Part shown: positions 18,814 to 27,838 of the stretch, in pieces
How the letters are laid out: every line of letters starts with the position of its first letter
Position numbering within the stretch: the first letter of the stretch is position 1
From: Acidobacteriota bacterium
GTDB taxonomy: Bacteria; Acidobacteriota; Terriglobia; Acidiferrales; UBA7541
Assembly (NCBI GenBank): GCA_013289825.1
Contig: JABCZF010000005.1
Coordinates: 1 to 64,000, forward strand
Reading direction: 5' to 3'
Length of the DNA: 64,000 nucleotides
Notes under the pieces: generated by a model
What the model saw: only the letters and a program-made list of their open reading frames with translations
What the model was told of the DNA's origin: nothing
Database searches by the model: none
Program-made: the position numbers and the translations under genes

Positions 18814-19866
18814 ATGATCGATGTCGGTCTCGTCGGATTTGGACTTGCCGGCCGCTCTTTTCACGCGCCGGTGATTCGCGCTGTTGCCGGATTGCGGCTG
18901 GCCACGATTCTCGAGCGCAGCGGCAACCAAGCCGCCGTGCAATATCCCGATGTCCGCATCGTCCGCACGCTGGATGAACTTCTCGCCAATCCAGAAATCC
19001 GACTGGTGGTCATCGCCACGCCCAACGATTCCCATTATCCGATCGCCCGCGAATGTCTCGCGGCGGGACGCCATGTGCTCGTTGACAAACCCTTCGCGAC
19101 CACTCTGGACGAGGCCATTGCGCTTGTCGAGTTTGCAAAAAAGCAGGGCCGTTTGCTCACCGTTTACCAGAATCGCCGTTACGACGGCGATTTTCAGGCG
19201 ATCCTCGAACTCGTTGCGAGCGGCGCGCTGGGGCGCATCGTTCGCTTTGAATCGAACTATGATCGCTTTCGACCACAACTCCGGCCCGGCGCCTGGCGCG
19301 AGCGCAGCGGGCCCGGTAGCGGGATCTTTTTTGATCTTGCGCCCCACCTCATCGACCATGCGCTTTTGCTTTTCGGTTTGCCCGAAGCGCTGACGGCCGA
19401 TATTCGCGTCGAGCGCGAAGGCGCCGTTGCGGATGATGCCTTCGACCTCGCGTTTCACTATCCGCGCGGTCTACGCGCGGATTTGCGTTCCTCCATTCTG
19501 GCCGTTAGCACTCGTCCTCGTTTCCTTTTGCACGGTACGCAAGGCGGGTTCGTCAAACAATCCTTCGATCCGCAAGAAGCCAACCTGCGTCGCGGCTACA
19601 TCCCCACGGACACGGCGTGGGGCGCAGAGCCTGAAGAGAATTGGGGCCTCTTGACGCTTTCTCGGAACGGCGCCCTCACCCAGCACCGGGTTCCCTCGGC
19701 AAAATGCGACTACCGCGACTTTTACGCCAATTTGCGCGATGCCGTGCTTGGCCAGGCCAAGCTGGCAGTAAGTCCCGAGTGGGCTCTCGACGTGATGCGC
19801 CTGCTCGAATTGGCGCGCCATAGCAGCAATGAGCGCCGAACCGTTTCTGTGCCCCTCATGAATTGA
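18814..19866 (+). CDS. Gfo/Idh/MocA-family NAD(P)-dependent oxidoreductase
   Basis: Starts at ATG 18814 (MIDVGLVGFGLAGRSFHAP), where the Rossmann motif begins; the frame extends upstream to 18670 but that part has no family similarity. Further family marks are VVIATPNDSHYPIA, the catalytic-type Lys in LVDKPFATT, and YQNRRYDGDF. The C-terminal domain includes FFDLAPHLIDHAL, the usual His-containing segment. At 350 aa it is close to YdgJ-type dehydrogenases. The specific polyol or sugar substrate is unknown. It precedes rpe by about 100 nt on the same strand, which fits a sugar-metabolism role. Confidence 0.85.
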   Translation: MIDVGLVGFGLAGRSFHAPVIRAVAGLRLATILERSGNQAAVQYPDVRIVRTLDELLANPEIRLVVIATPNDSHYPIARECLAAGRHVLVDKPFATTLDEAIALVEFAKKQGRLLTVYQNRRYDGDFQAILELVASGALGRIVRFESNYDRFRPQLRPGAWRERSGPGSGIFFDLAPHLIDHALLLFGLPEALTADIRVEREGAVADDAFDLAFHYPRGLRADLRSSILAVSTRPRFLLHGTQGGFVKQSFDPQEANLRRGYIPTDTAWGAEPEENWGLLTLSRNGALTQHRVPSAKCDYRDFYANLRDAVLGQAKLAVSPEWALDVMRLLELARHSSNERRTVSVPLMN

Positions 19867-19967
19867 GCAGCCGTCGCACGCGGCCCGCCGTAGATGGCCA
19901 CATTTCGGATGTAACTCGCGGCCCTCGCGTATACTCTAATTTCGTGAGAGCGGGGAGGAGGGCTACT

Positions 19968-20723
19968 GTGGCCTCGGTCATTGATCTGGCACCCTCGATA
20001 TTATCTGCCAACTTTGCGCAATTGGGCGCCGAAGCCAAAGCCGCGCTCGATGGCGGCGGCACGGTCCTGCATCTCGACGTGATGGACGGCCACTTCGTGC
20101 CGAACATCACCATCGGGCCGCCCGTGATCGCCTCGCTGCGCAAGACCATTCCGGACGCGACGTTCGATTGTCATTTGATGATCGAAAATGCGGATGAGTT
20201 CATTCCGGCTTTTGCAGAAGCAGGCGCGAACTGGATTTCCGTTCATCAGGAAGCGTGTGTTCATCTGGACCGCACTCTCCATCTGATCGAGTCGCATGGC
20301 TGCAAGCCGGGAGTGGTGATTAATCCGGCCACTCCGGTGCACATGCTGGATGAAGTCCTGGACTTCGTGCACCACGTTTTGGTCATGTCCGTGAATCCTG
20401 GATTTGGCGCGCAGCATTTCATTCCCAACTCGCTCAAGAAAGTGGAAACACTTGCGCACATTCGCGATTCTCGCGGCCTGGGATTCCGCATCGAGATTGA
20501 TGGCGGCGTTGCGCTCGATACCGTCGGCGACATCGTTCGCGCCGGCGCGGAAATTCTTGTTGCCGGCAATGCGGTCTTCAGCCATGGCGATATTCGTGAG
20601 AACGCCCAAACGCTGTTGCAAGCAGCGCGTTCGGCTGTGGCTGCGAAGGCGCCACCGCGCCTCCGGCGAACTGCTACTGCTCCTCGTAGTTCCAAGTCAG
20701 ACCTCCATCGACGACAAACGTAG
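19968..20723 (+). CDS. rpe: Ribulose-phosphate 3-epimerase
   Basis: Interconverts ribulose 5-phosphate and xylulose 5-phosphate in the pentose phosphate pathway. The TIM-barrel signatures are present: [10 protein letters not shown] at the start, [15 protein letters not shown] (metal and catalytic residues), [13 protein letters not shown], and IEIDGGV (catalytic Asp). I chose GTG 19968 because a strong Shine-Dalgarno (GGGGAGGAGGG) lies 5-8 nt before it; the frame continues to 19863 without family similarity. The protein is about 30 residues longer at the C-terminus than most Rpe, with a basic tail ([15 protein letters not shown]) that lies in the overlap with the convergent SDR gene. Confidence 0.92.
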   Translation: MASVIDLAPSILSANFAQLGAEAKAALDGGGTVLHLDVMDGHFVPNITIGPPVIASLRKTIPDATFDCHLMIENADEFIPAFAEAGANWISVHQEACVHLDRTLHLIESHGCKPGVVINPATPVHMLDEVLDFVHHVLVMSVNPGFGAQHFIPNSLKKVETLAHIRDSRGLGFRIEIDGGVALDTVGDIVRAGAEILVAGNAVFSHGDIRENAQTLLQAARSAVAAKAPPRLRRTATAPRSSKSDLHRRQT

Positions 20724-21447
20724 TTCCCGTTATGTAGCTGGATTCTTGGGATGCGAGGAAAGCGGCGATGGACGCGACGTCTTCCGGTTTTCCCAGCCTG
20801 CGCAGCGGGATGTTTTCTAGCAAACTTTTCAGTTTTACAGGATCGTTCAGGAGATTCTTGTTGATGGGTGTCTCGATCGCCCCTGGGGCGATGTTGTTGA
20901 TGGTGATGCCGAGCGGAGCAAGCTCGATAGAGAGGTTGCGGGTAAGCATTTTCACGCCGCCCTTGCTGGCGCAGTAGGAAGAAAAGTGCGGGAAGGGTAG
21001 CTCTTCGTGAACGGAGCTGATGTTAATGATTTTTCCGGGGCGCTGGGCTTCGATCAGATAACGGACCATCGCCTGCGACACGAAAAACAGGCCCTTCAAA
21101 TTTACATTTAGCACAAAGTCGTAATCGGCTTCGGTCACGTCCCAAAAATTGGCGCGCTTTTCGACGCCCGCGTTGTTCACCAAAATGTCCAACTCGCCAA
21201 GCTGTGAAACTGTTTCGGAGATGAACCGTTGGCCGTCCGCGAGCTTTGAGACGTCGGCCTGAATGGCCACGGCATTTCCGCCGCCGCTGCGCAGTCCTTC
21301 GACGACGCGTTCGGTGCCTGGTTTGTCTGAAAGGTAGCAGATCGCGACGGCTGCACCTTCCTCTAGGAACCGCTGAGCGATTCCCAAACCGATTCCCTGA
21401 TTTCCACCGGTGATCGCGGCTACTTTACCTTCCAAGCGTTTTGACAC
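20674..21447 (-). CDS. Short-chain dehydrogenase/reductase, glucose 1-dehydrogenase-like
   Basis: A classical SDR of about 257 aa. It has the cofactor motif [16 protein letters not shown] (LVNNAGVEK), and the catalytic Ser-Tyr-Lys set in NISSVHEE...YCASKGG. The C-terminal PGAIETPIN and [18 protein letters not shown] are typical of glucose 1-dehydrogenase-like SDRs, but substrate assignment by this means is weak. I chose GTG 21447, preceded by GGAGG 9 nt upstream, rather than the ATG at 21495. Its 3' end overlaps the rpe coding end by 50 nt in convergent orientation. Confidence 0.85.
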   Translation of the reverse strand: MSKRLEGKVAAITGGNQGIGLGIAQRFLEEGAAVAICYLSDKPGTERVVEGLRSGGGNAVAIQADVSKLADGQRFISETVSQLGELDILVNNAGVEKRANFWDVTEADYDFVLNVNLKGLFFVSQAMVRYLIEAQRPGKIINISSVHEELPFPHFSSYCASKGGVKMLTRNLSIELAPLGITINNIAPGAIETPINKNLLNDPVKLKSLLENIPLRRLGKPEDVASIAAFLASQESSYITGTTFVVDGGLTWNYEEQ

Positions 21448-21636
21448 GGGGTCTCGCCTCCATTTCCACAAGGGCATTCCCAAAAGGCAACGCACCAGGG
21501 TAACACTTGGATGTTGCGGCTCCGTTTCTGACGCAGGGAAAAGGAACCTGCCGCGCAGTCCGCCGCCGCGAAACGCGAGCGGGGCTTAGAAACAGGCCCA
21601 TGCCGGTTTGCCTCGCGAAAAAAAGTGGAATTTGAA

Positions 21637-21836
21637 AGCCAAGGATTTGGCTGACGGCGTCACGGTGGACCGAGCTAGCGCCCGTGAGGGAGTGGCCCGC
21701 CACCCCCCAGGGTATCCCGAGAACCGCGAAGTAAGCCCATGAAAGGAATGGAGTTACGGGCGCTGCTCGGTTCGCAGGGGATCTAAGAGGGTTGCTGGGA
21801 TGCTAATACGGAGGGCGGAGAGTTCACCGAGCAGAG
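21637..21836. ncRNA. Candidate structured RNA (unidentified) with alternative pairings
   Basis: There is no convincing coding frame here, but unusually many perfect complementary arms. AGCCAA/TTGGCT form a hairpin at 21637-21652. ACCGAGC-T-AGCGCCCGT (21669-21685) pairs with ACGGGCGCTGCTCGGT (21756-21771), giving about 16 bp with one bulged T. Inside it are GTGG/CCAC (21692-21703) and a GTAA..CCAT / ATGG..TTAC hairpin (21731-21757). A second copy, ACCGAGCAG (21826-21834), is perfectly complementary to CTGCTCGGT (21763-21771), so the GCTCGGT arm can pair with either copy. This could be a non-coding RNA, or the 5' leader of the minus-strand SDR gene that starts at 21447. I do not recognise the class, and strand is undetermined. 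Confidence 0.4.
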
Positions 21837-22137
21837 GAGCCTTGGCGTGGTCGCCGCTCGAGAATCCGGGTGAATGATAGCAGCGTCAGTACTGATTGCT
21901 TTTCAGTTTGTTAGTTTCTGTCTGTTTATTCCAACGGATAGGGGCGGATTTGAATTAGCGTGGCGGAAATCGAGAGGTTGCAGGGAGTTGGGGGGATGGC
22001 GACTATCTGATGAGACTGTGGAAATGTGTGGAAAAGTCGAAATCCTATTGACGCGGCCGCAGCTGCCAATCTTGGTGCTGGCCGTGAGTTCTAAACCCAC
22101 GCACCGAAACCCGTGGCGTCGGTACCCCATTCCGCGA
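21837..22137. other. Intergenic stretch with nothing recognised
   Basis: Together with 21448-21636 this is the rest of the gene-free interval between the SDR gene and the HigA-like gene. No family-like ORF, tRNA or clear terminator was seen outside the structured segment listed separately. Confidence 0.5.
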
Positions 22138-22365
22138 CTAGCCGGTAAGGGCCTGCCACCTGCCATGGGCCTCGGGCAGCCTGTAGGTGAATAGATCTGC
22201 GCTTACGTGGAAGAAAGCTGCCATTTCTTGCCTGAGTTTTGCCGATGGACGCTTGCCGTGAAGCACTTCGGAGGCCATTCCTTTCGATCCAAGAACCTTC
22301 CAAGGGTCCTTTTGCGTCAGGTTACGGTCCTCCATCAAGTGATGAAGCGTGTGTTGCGGGCCCAT
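22138..22365 (-). CDS. Short HigA/Xre-type antitoxin-like HTH protein (possibly truncated)
   Basis: A 75-aa product that matches the C-terminal HTH part of COG5499/HigA-type antitoxins: HHLMEDRNLTQKD, LGSKGMASEVLHGKRP, AFFHVSADLF. Typical family members have about 50 more residues before the HTH, which are missing here. No RelE/HigB-like toxin gene is found next to it. It follows the small hypothetical gene by 46 nt on the same strand. A decayed toxin-antitoxin remnant is the simplest reading; a functional mini-regulator is possible. Confidence 0.55.
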   Translation of the reverse strand: MGPQHTLHHLMEDRNLTQKDPWKVLGSKGMASEVLHGKRPSAKLRQEMAAFFHVSADLFTYRLPEAHGRWQALTG

Positions 22366-22411
22366 ATTCTTCGCTCCCGCAGGCCGTGTCGGACGAGGCC
22401 GCGTTCGGGGA

Positions 22412-22651
22412 TTAGTTGGGGAGGAAGTGGCCTTCGATTAGGAGCGCCAGGGCGGATTCGAGGGTTAGGCCGGCGGCCACTAAGGGTTGAATCCAGAGGC
22501 TGTGGAAGCTGTCGGGGTGATCTTCGACCTCAGTGAAGAGGTGGTCGAGGGCTTCCAGTTGCCAGCGGCGCTCGAGGTCTTCACGATCGAGCCTTTCGCG
22601 GAATTCTTCAACACGGGTCTTGGTCTGTTTTTTGCTCGTCTTTTCGCTCAT
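22412..22651 (-). CDS. Small hypothetical protein
   Basis: A 79-aa protein starting at MSEKTSKKQTK (ATG 22651, with GAAGG about 9 nt upstream); an in-frame ATG at 22687 is less likely. It is hydrophilic, with a charged N-terminal helix (RVEEFRERLDREDLERRW) and a more hydrophobic C-terminal half (LVAAGLTLESALALLIEGHF). I recognise no family. It is followed on the same strand by the HigA-like HTH gene. Confidence 0.5.
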   Translation of the reverse strand: MSEKTSKKQTKTRVEEFRERLDREDLERRWQLEALDHLFTEVEDHPDSFHSLWIQPLVAAGLTLESALALLIEGHFLPN

Positions 22652-22856
22652 CACCTGAAACCTTCTATCATTTGATTCTTGGGGCAACTCGCGAGTTACT
22701 ATGTCGCAGCTGTAAGTTTTCCTAGCAATGAAGATGCCAAACGGATGACGGACGGTTCACTCGGGCGTGTGCCATTTTGGCTCCCGCTTCCGGCCCGGTG
22801 CCGGCCGCTACTGGGTGGCACCGGGGATGGAAGGGAGGGAGCGCTGGTTATTCGGA

Positions 22857-24344
22857 TTAGGCGGCGATGAAGAGAGTTCTGCCTTCGCGGTTTACCAGCA
22901 GCAGCGGATCGCTGCCGGCTTTGCGGACGGCGCTCTGGAACTCAGAGACATTGGTGACCGATTGATGGTTGACCTCCTGGATTACGTCGCCCGTTTGGAG
23001 GCCGGAGTCTGCCGATTTGCTGGCGGGGTCGATGTCCGTGACCACGACACCCTTGGTTGCCTCGGGGATACCGAGTTGGCGGGCGGTGCGTGAATCGAGG
23101 CCAGAGACCTCCACGCCTTCCAGCGCTTTACTGCCACCTTGGTCGTCATTCGACTCGGCCTTGGCGGATTCCTTGGGCATTTCGGCTAGCTTTACCGTGG
23201 CGTCGCGTTCCGTGCCGTTGCGGATCGTCTTGAGCTTGAGCTCAGTGCCTGGTGGCATCATCGAGATGCTCATCCGGAGTTGGTTGCTGTCCGAGACGGG
23301 CTTGCCGTTGACCTCTAGAATGATGTCGCCCCGTTGAATGCCTGCTTCCTTCGCAGGGCTGTTTGACGAAACGTCACCGACGACGATTCCTTGCGAGTCT
23401 TTTTCGCCGAAGGCTTTGGCCATCCGAGGAGTTACGTCTTGCGGATAGATGCCCAGATAGGCGCGGGTGACGTGACCATTTTTGAGTACTTGGTCCATGA
23501 CCTGGCGAGCGAGATTGGCCGGGACCGCAAAACCGATGCCCTGGCTACCCCCGGAACCATGGGTGATGATGGCGGTGTTGATGCCTACCAATTCGCCGCG
23601 GTCATTGATGAGCGCGCCGCCGGAATTTCCAGGATTGATGGGGGCGTCGGTCTGGAGAAAGTCTTCGTAGTCTTCGATTCCGAGATTGCCGCGGCCAGTG
23701 GCGCTGATGATGCCTTTGGTGACGGTTTGGCCGACGCCGAAGGGATCGCCAATGGCCAGGGCAACGTCTCCGACTTGTACTTTGGAGGAGTCGCCGATGG
23801 TGATGGGAGTGAGATTCTTGGCGTCGATTTTCAGGACCGCGACGTCGGTTTTTGGATCAGCGCCGACGACGCGGGCTTTGAACTCGCGTTTATCGGAAAG
23901 AGTGACGCGCACGTCCGTGGCACCGTCGATTACGTGATTGTTCGTCAGGAGGTAGCCTTCCGGACTGACGATTACGCCTGAACCGAGTGCTTTCTCGCGG
24001 GAGTCACGGGGCATATGGAACTGGCCATTTCCATCGTTTCCTTCCTGTCCGAAGAACTGACGAAAGAATGGGTCCATCGGTATTCCTTCTTCGGAACTCA
24101 TGCGGTTGTGCACGACTTTCGAGGACGAGATGTTGACGACGGATGGCAAGACCTCTTTGATAAGCGGAGCGTAGCTGCTTTTGCTCGGGCCTTCGCTGGC
24201 ATCCGCGAGTTTTAAGGTCGCGGGGGGATTGGAGGATAGCGATTTCTCAGTAGTGTGGGCTAGGCCCAATCCTGCTGCGCCCAAAGCAAAACCCAGTACG
24301 AGAACTGCTGGCTTGGATCTCAGCAGGGATATCAGTGGATTCAT
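22857..24344 (-). CDS. htrA: Periplasmic serine protease, HtrA/DegP family, with two PDZ domains
   Basis: Degrades or refolds damaged envelope proteins. From ATG 24344 (SD-like GAGAGGAAAC just upstream) the 495-aa protein has an N-terminal membrane or signal segment (AVLVLGFALGAAGLGLA). A trypsin-like domain follows with the complete triad: His137 (TNNHVID), Asp167 (KTDVAVL) and Ser241 (PGNSGGAL). Two PDZ domains come next, around residues 275-375 (YLGI..RGDIILEVNG) and 400-490 (GDVIQEVNH). The longer ORF to 24386 adds 14 residues without support. It is downstream of a two-component system on the same strand (229-nt gap), a context reminiscent of envelope-stress control of DegP by Cpx, though the regulators here are NarL-type. 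Confidence 0.93.
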   Translation of the reverse strand: MNPLISLLRSKPAVLVLGFALGAAGLGLAHTTEKSLSSNPPATLKLADASEGPSKSSYAPLIKEVLPSVVNISSSKVVHNRMSSEEGIPMDPFFRQFFGQEGNDGNGQFHMPRDSREKALGSGVIVSPEGYLLTNNHVIDGATDVRVTLSDKREFKARVVGADPKTDVAVLKIDAKNLTPITIGDSSKVQVGDVALAIGDPFGVGQTVTKGIISATGRGNLGIEDYEDFLQTDAPINPGNSGGALINDRGELVGINTAIITHGSGGSQGIGFAVPANLARQVMDQVLKNGHVTRAYLGIYPQDVTPRMAKAFGEKDSQGIVVGDVSSNSPAKEAGIQRGDIILEVNGKPVSDSNQLRMSISMMPPGTELKLKTIRNGTERDATVKLAEMPKESAKAESNDDQGGSKALEGVEVSGLDSRTARQLGIPEATKGVVVTDIDPASKSADSGLQTGDVIQEVNHQSVTNVSEFQSAVRKAGSDPLLLVNREGRTLFIAA

Positions 24345-24572
24345 GTTTCCTCTCTTGTTTCCAATGTGATGCGCTGCAACCGACACGTCGGGTGGTTGCT
24401 GCTATTTCCGATTGCACTTATTCAGACGCTCGAGGGGAGAGAGTTGATTCTCCCTGGTGGCCGGGATATTGGGTGCCGGTGATTGGGTAGGACCGGAGAG
24501 CGGATCTCGAGGAGGAAGGGGCCGGGATCGGGCTTAGAGCGCTCCGCCTTGAAAGGCCGACCCTACAAGCGT

Positions 24573-25223
24573 TTAGGAGATGATGCCTCTGCGTACGGCG
24601 AAGAGGATGAGTTCGGGGATGCCGCGGAGATGTAGCTTTTCCATGATGTTGGAGCGGTGCGTTTCGACCGTGTAGACGCTGAGGTTTAAGAGGTTAGCGA
24701 CGTCTTTGTTGGACTTGCCCTCGGCGACTAGCTGAAGGATTTCGCGTTCGCGTGGCGTGAGGAGGTCGTAGGCGTCTTCGGCGCCGCTGCGCTTTAGCTT
24801 GCGGACGTAGTCGTCAAGGAGGACTTTGCTGACGGCGGGGCTGAAGAAAGATTTGCCGTCCGCGACGGCGTGAACCGCTTTGATGAGATCGGACTCGGCA
24901 GAGTCTTTTAAAAGGTAGCCTTTGGCGCCGGCTTTTAGGGCGCGCAGGACGTAGCTTTCATCCGAGTGCATGCTGAGCATGACAATGGAGATTTCCGGGT
25001 GGGCTTCGGTGATTTGAAGAGCGGCTTCGATGCCGTTTAGATTGGGCATGCCGATGTCCATGACCACCACGTCCGGCTTTAGAGATTTTGCAAGAGAGAC
25101 CGTTTCGCGGCCGTCATTGGCTTCGCCGACGACAGTGAGATCGGTTTGCTGCTCCACGAGCAGACGCAGGCCGCCGCGAATCAGCTTGTGATCGTCAGCG
25201 AGGAGTATGCGAGTTTTTCTCAT
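24573..25223 (-). CDS. NarL/FixJ-family response regulator
   Basis: A 216-aa protein from ATG 25223 (MRKTRILLADDHKLIRGG); the frame extends upstream into the kinase gene region without similarity. The receiver domain holds Asp in VVVMDIGMPNLNG and Lys in YLLKDSAES, and a LuxR HTH ends it (LTPREREILQLVAEGKSNKDVANLL...VETHRSNIMEKL). Ten nt separate it from the stop of the cognate sensor kinase. Together they form the second NarL-type two-component pair of the window. The neighbouring htrA gene is a plausible target by position only. Confidence 0.93.
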   Translation of the reverse strand: MRKTRILLADDHKLIRGGLRLLVEQQTDLTVVGEANDGRETVSLAKSLKPDVVVMDIGMPNLNGIEAALQITEAHPEISIVMLSMHSDESYVLRALKAGAKGYLLKDSAESDLIKAVHAVADGKSFFSPAVSKVLLDDYVRKLKRSGAEDAYDLLTPREREILQLVAEGKSNKDVANLLNLSVYTVETHRSNIMEKLHLRGIPELILFAVRRGIIS

Positions 25224-25233
25224 GGCCGTTGGC

Positions 25234-26646
25234 TCACGGCGAATCCGCTTTATGGAGCGGTAGTTCGGCTTCGACGGTCGCGCCCTTTCCGGGTGCGGAT
25301 GCGATCGTGAGCGTGCCGCCAAGGCGGCGGACGCGCTCTTCCATGCCGAGGATGCCCATGCCGCGCTGGCGGCCCGGATCGAAGCCCTGGCCGTCGTCGC
25401 TGATTTTTACCGTGATCTTATCGGAATTCTGAGCGATGGTTACTCTGGCGTTTTTGGCGGAGGCGTGTGTGGCGGCGTTGTTTAGAGCTTCCTGCACGAG
25501 GCGGTAGACGGTGACTTTCGTTTCGTCGCTGAGCGTTTCCGAGACGTTTTCCGAGTGAACTTCCACTTCCATATCGCTGCGGCGGGAGATTTCTCTGGCT
25601 TGCCATTCGAGGGCGGGGACCAGGCCTAGATCGTCGAGCATGGGCGGACGAAGAAGGAGGGCGATGTCGCGAATGGATTTGACGGCCGATTCGGCCACGG
25701 ACTTTATTTGGACGATTTGGGCTTGTGTGGCGCGGTCTTCGGGCGGAACGAGCTTGCCCAGCTGGCCGACTTCGACGAGCAACGCGCCCAGCGACTGGCC
25801 GACTTCGTCGTGAAGCTCCCGGGAGATGTTGCGGCGCTCTTCTTCCTGGGCCTCTACGAGGCGGGCAGAGAGGCCTTCGAGCTCGAGGCGGCTGCGGGCC
25901 AGCGCTTCATAACGCAGGCGAGCTTGGCGCTCGAGGCGGAGGATGTACCAGCCGCAGACCAGGGACATCAGGACGCCGGCGACCAGGGACAGAGAGACAA
26001 GCCAGACGAGCCGGGACTCGAGCGATTGAAAGCGCGTGGCGACGGTGAGGTTTTCGACGGCGAGTCTGCGTTCTTCCTGAGAGGAGATTTGCGCGGAAAG
26101 TTCAAAGATGCGTGTGCGCCAGGGAATGAGCTGCTGGCCGATGAACTGATAGGCGCGTTTCTGGCGAAGATCGGAGCGCCAGGCTAGGACGATGGCGCAG
26201 GAAGTCTCCTGTTCCTGGAGCTGCTGTTGCATGGCCGCGAGAAGGAGTTGTTCGTCGGGATCACCATCGGGAGGGTAATCGAGCAAGGCCGCGCGGACCG
26301 CCGCGATTTTATTTGTTACCTCGGCGGGATCAGGGCCGGACTCTTGAAGTTGATCCTGGAGCAGGAAGCGTTCGAGTTGGTCGTCGTAGTAACGGACGGA
26401 AATGACGATCGTGCCGAGGGCGTGATTACGAACGGTGAAACGGCGGCTTACTTCCTGGGAGGCGCGATCCAGGCGGCGAACGGCGAGGAGAGCGTCGACG
26501 CCGGCGCCGATTAAGAGGGCCAGTAGCCAGCTAAAGGAAATGAGCAGGAGCTGGCGGAGGTGTTGGGAATGCCGCTGGGCTTCAGGTTCGTCTTCGCGGG
26601 ACGTTCGCCTAAGAGCGGGCGCGGCGTTCTTAGAAAAAGCTGGCAC
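25234..26646 (-). CDS. Sensor histidine kinase, NarL-type (HisKA_3/HATPase_c)
   Basis: A 470-aa kinase. A first TM segment at about residues 30-52 (LLLISFSWLLALLIGAGVDA) and a second around 210-230 (LVSLSLVAGVLMSLVCGWYIL) flank an extracytoplasmic helical sensor region. The cytoplasmic part has HisKA_3 with NISRELHDEVGQ and HATPase_c with EALNNAATHASA, DDGQGFDPGRQ and GMGILGMEERV. It shares its layout with the kinase at 16033-17370. It is followed 10 nt downstream by its response regulator and separated from the fba operon upstream by a clear terminator hairpin. Confidence 0.92.
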   Translation of the reverse strand: MPAFSKNAAPALRRTSREDEPEAQRHSQHLRQLLLISFSWLLALLIGAGVDALLAVRRLDRASQEVSRRFTVRNHALGTIVISVRYYDDQLERFLLQDQLQESGPDPAEVTNKIAAVRAALLDYPPDGDPDEQLLLAAMQQQLQEQETSCAIVLAWRSDLRQKRAYQFIGQQLIPWRTRIFELSAQISSQEERRLAVENLTVATRFQSLESRLVWLVSLSLVAGVLMSLVCGWYILRLERQARLRYEALARSRLELEGLSARLVEAQEEERRNISRELHDEVGQSLGALLVEVGQLGKLVPPEDRATQAQIVQIKSVAESAVKSIRDIALLLRPPMLDDLGLVPALEWQAREISRRSDMEVEVHSENVSETLSDETKVTVYRLVQEALNNAATHASAKNARVTIAQNSDKITVKISDDGQGFDPGRQRGMGILGMEERVRRLGGTLTIASAPGKGATVEAELPLHKADSP

Positions 26647-26680
26647 GTGTTAAAGAATAAGACAAAGCTCGGAGAAAAGC

Positions 26681-26698
26681 GCGGGGCCAAAGCCCCGC
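26681..26698 (-). terminator. Rho-independent-like terminator after the sugar-phosphate operon
   Basis: GCGGGGC (26681-26687) and GCCCCGC (26692-26698) pair around a four-base loop. On the minus strand the hairpin is followed by GCTTTTCTCC. It lies 46 nt after the end of the aldolase gene, the last gene of the tkt-fba operon, and before the next minus-strand gene. Confidence 0.6.
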
Positions 26699-26744
26699 AC
26701 CGGCACGGCCGCTTGCCCGGACTTGCGCGTGAGGACGCGCGACC

Positions 26745-27824
26745 CTAGGCTACCGTGACGTCGGGGCTTAGATAGACGTCCTGGATCGTGTTTAGAAGTT
26801 GCACGCCTTCGTTCATGGGGCGCTGGAAGGCTTTGCGGCCGGAGATCAGGCCGGTGCCGCCGGCGCGCTTGTTAATGACGGCAGTGGTGACGGCTTCTTC
26901 GAAGTCGTTGGCACCGGAGGCGCCGCCGCTGTTGATCAATCCGGCGCGGCCCATGTAGCAGTTGGCGACCTGATAGCGGCAGAGGTCGATGGGATGATCG
27001 CTGGCCAGGTCGGTGTAGATGCGCTTGTCAAATTTGCCGTAGCTGGAATCGCCCATGTTGAGAGCCGCGTAGCCCCCGTTATTTTCGGCCATTTTTTGTT
27101 TAATGATGTCGGCTTGGATAGTGACGCCGAGATGATTGGCCTGGCCGGTGAGATCGGCGGAGAGGTGATAGTCCTTGTCTTTTTTGAACGCGTTGTTGCG
27201 GAGATAGCACCACAGCACGGTGGCCATGCCGAGTTCGTGGGCGTGGGCGAAGGCTTGGCTGATTTCCACGATTTGTCGCGTGCTTTGATCGGAGCCGAAG
27301 TAAATTGTGGCGCCGACGGCTGCTGCGCCCATGTTCCAGGCTTCCTGAACGGTGCCGAAGAGAACTTGATCAAAGCGATTCGGGTAGGTGAGCAGCTCGT
27401 TGTGATTCATCTTTACGATGAAGGGGATTTTGTGGGCGTATTTGCGCGAGACCGTGCCGAGGACGCCAAAAGTCGAGGCTACCGCGTTGCAGCCGCCTTC
27501 TAACGCAAGCTTGACGATATTTTCCGCGTCGAAATAATCGGGATTTTTTGCGAAGCTGGCGCCGGCGGAGTGCTCGATGCCTTGGTCGACGGGGAGGATC
27601 GAGAGGTAGCCGGTGCCGCGGAGGCGGCCGTGATGGAACATGCGATTGAGATTGCTGAGGACGCGGCTGTTGCGGTCGGAGAGGGTCCAAACGCGGTCGA
27701 TAAAATCCGGGCCGGGAAGATGCAGGCGTTCTTTTGCGATTTTCGGGGTCTTGTATCCGAGAAAATATTCAGCCTTTGCGCCAAGATACGTCTCAATGTT
27801 GCCTGTGCTGGTTGTGGTTGCCAT
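26745..27824 (-). CDS. fbaB: Class I fructose-bisphosphate aldolase (FbaB/DhnA type)
   Basis: Cleaves fructose 1,6-bisphosphate to dihydroxyacetone phosphate and glyceraldehyde 3-phosphate through a Schiff base. It is a 359-aa member of the DeoC/FbaB family: [17 protein letters not shown] at residues about 75-92, [20 protein letters not shown], and a C-terminal phosphate-binding region ([24 protein letters not shown]). It is the last gene of the minus-strand operon, 14 nt after pgl. It links the pentose phosphate genes to glycolysis. Confidence 0.92.
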   Translation of the reverse strand: MATTTSTGNIETYLGAKAEYFLGYKTPKIAKERLHLPGPDFIDRVWTLSDRNSRVLSNLNRMFHHGRLRGTGYLSILPVDQGIEHSAGASFAKNPDYFDAENIVKLALEGGCNAVASTFGVLGTVSRKYAHKIPFIVKMNHNELLTYPNRFDQVLFGTVQEAWNMGAAAVGATIYFGSDQSTRQIVEISQAFAHAHELGMATVLWCYLRNNAFKKDKDYHLSADLTGQANHLGVTIQADIIKQKMAENNGGYAALNMGDSSYGKFDKRIYTDLASDHPIDLCRYQVANCYMGRAGLINSGGASGANDFEEAVTTAVINKRAGGTGLISGRKAFQRPMNEGVQLLNTIQDVYLSPDVTVA

Positions 27825-27838
27825 GTCCGTCTCCTAAG

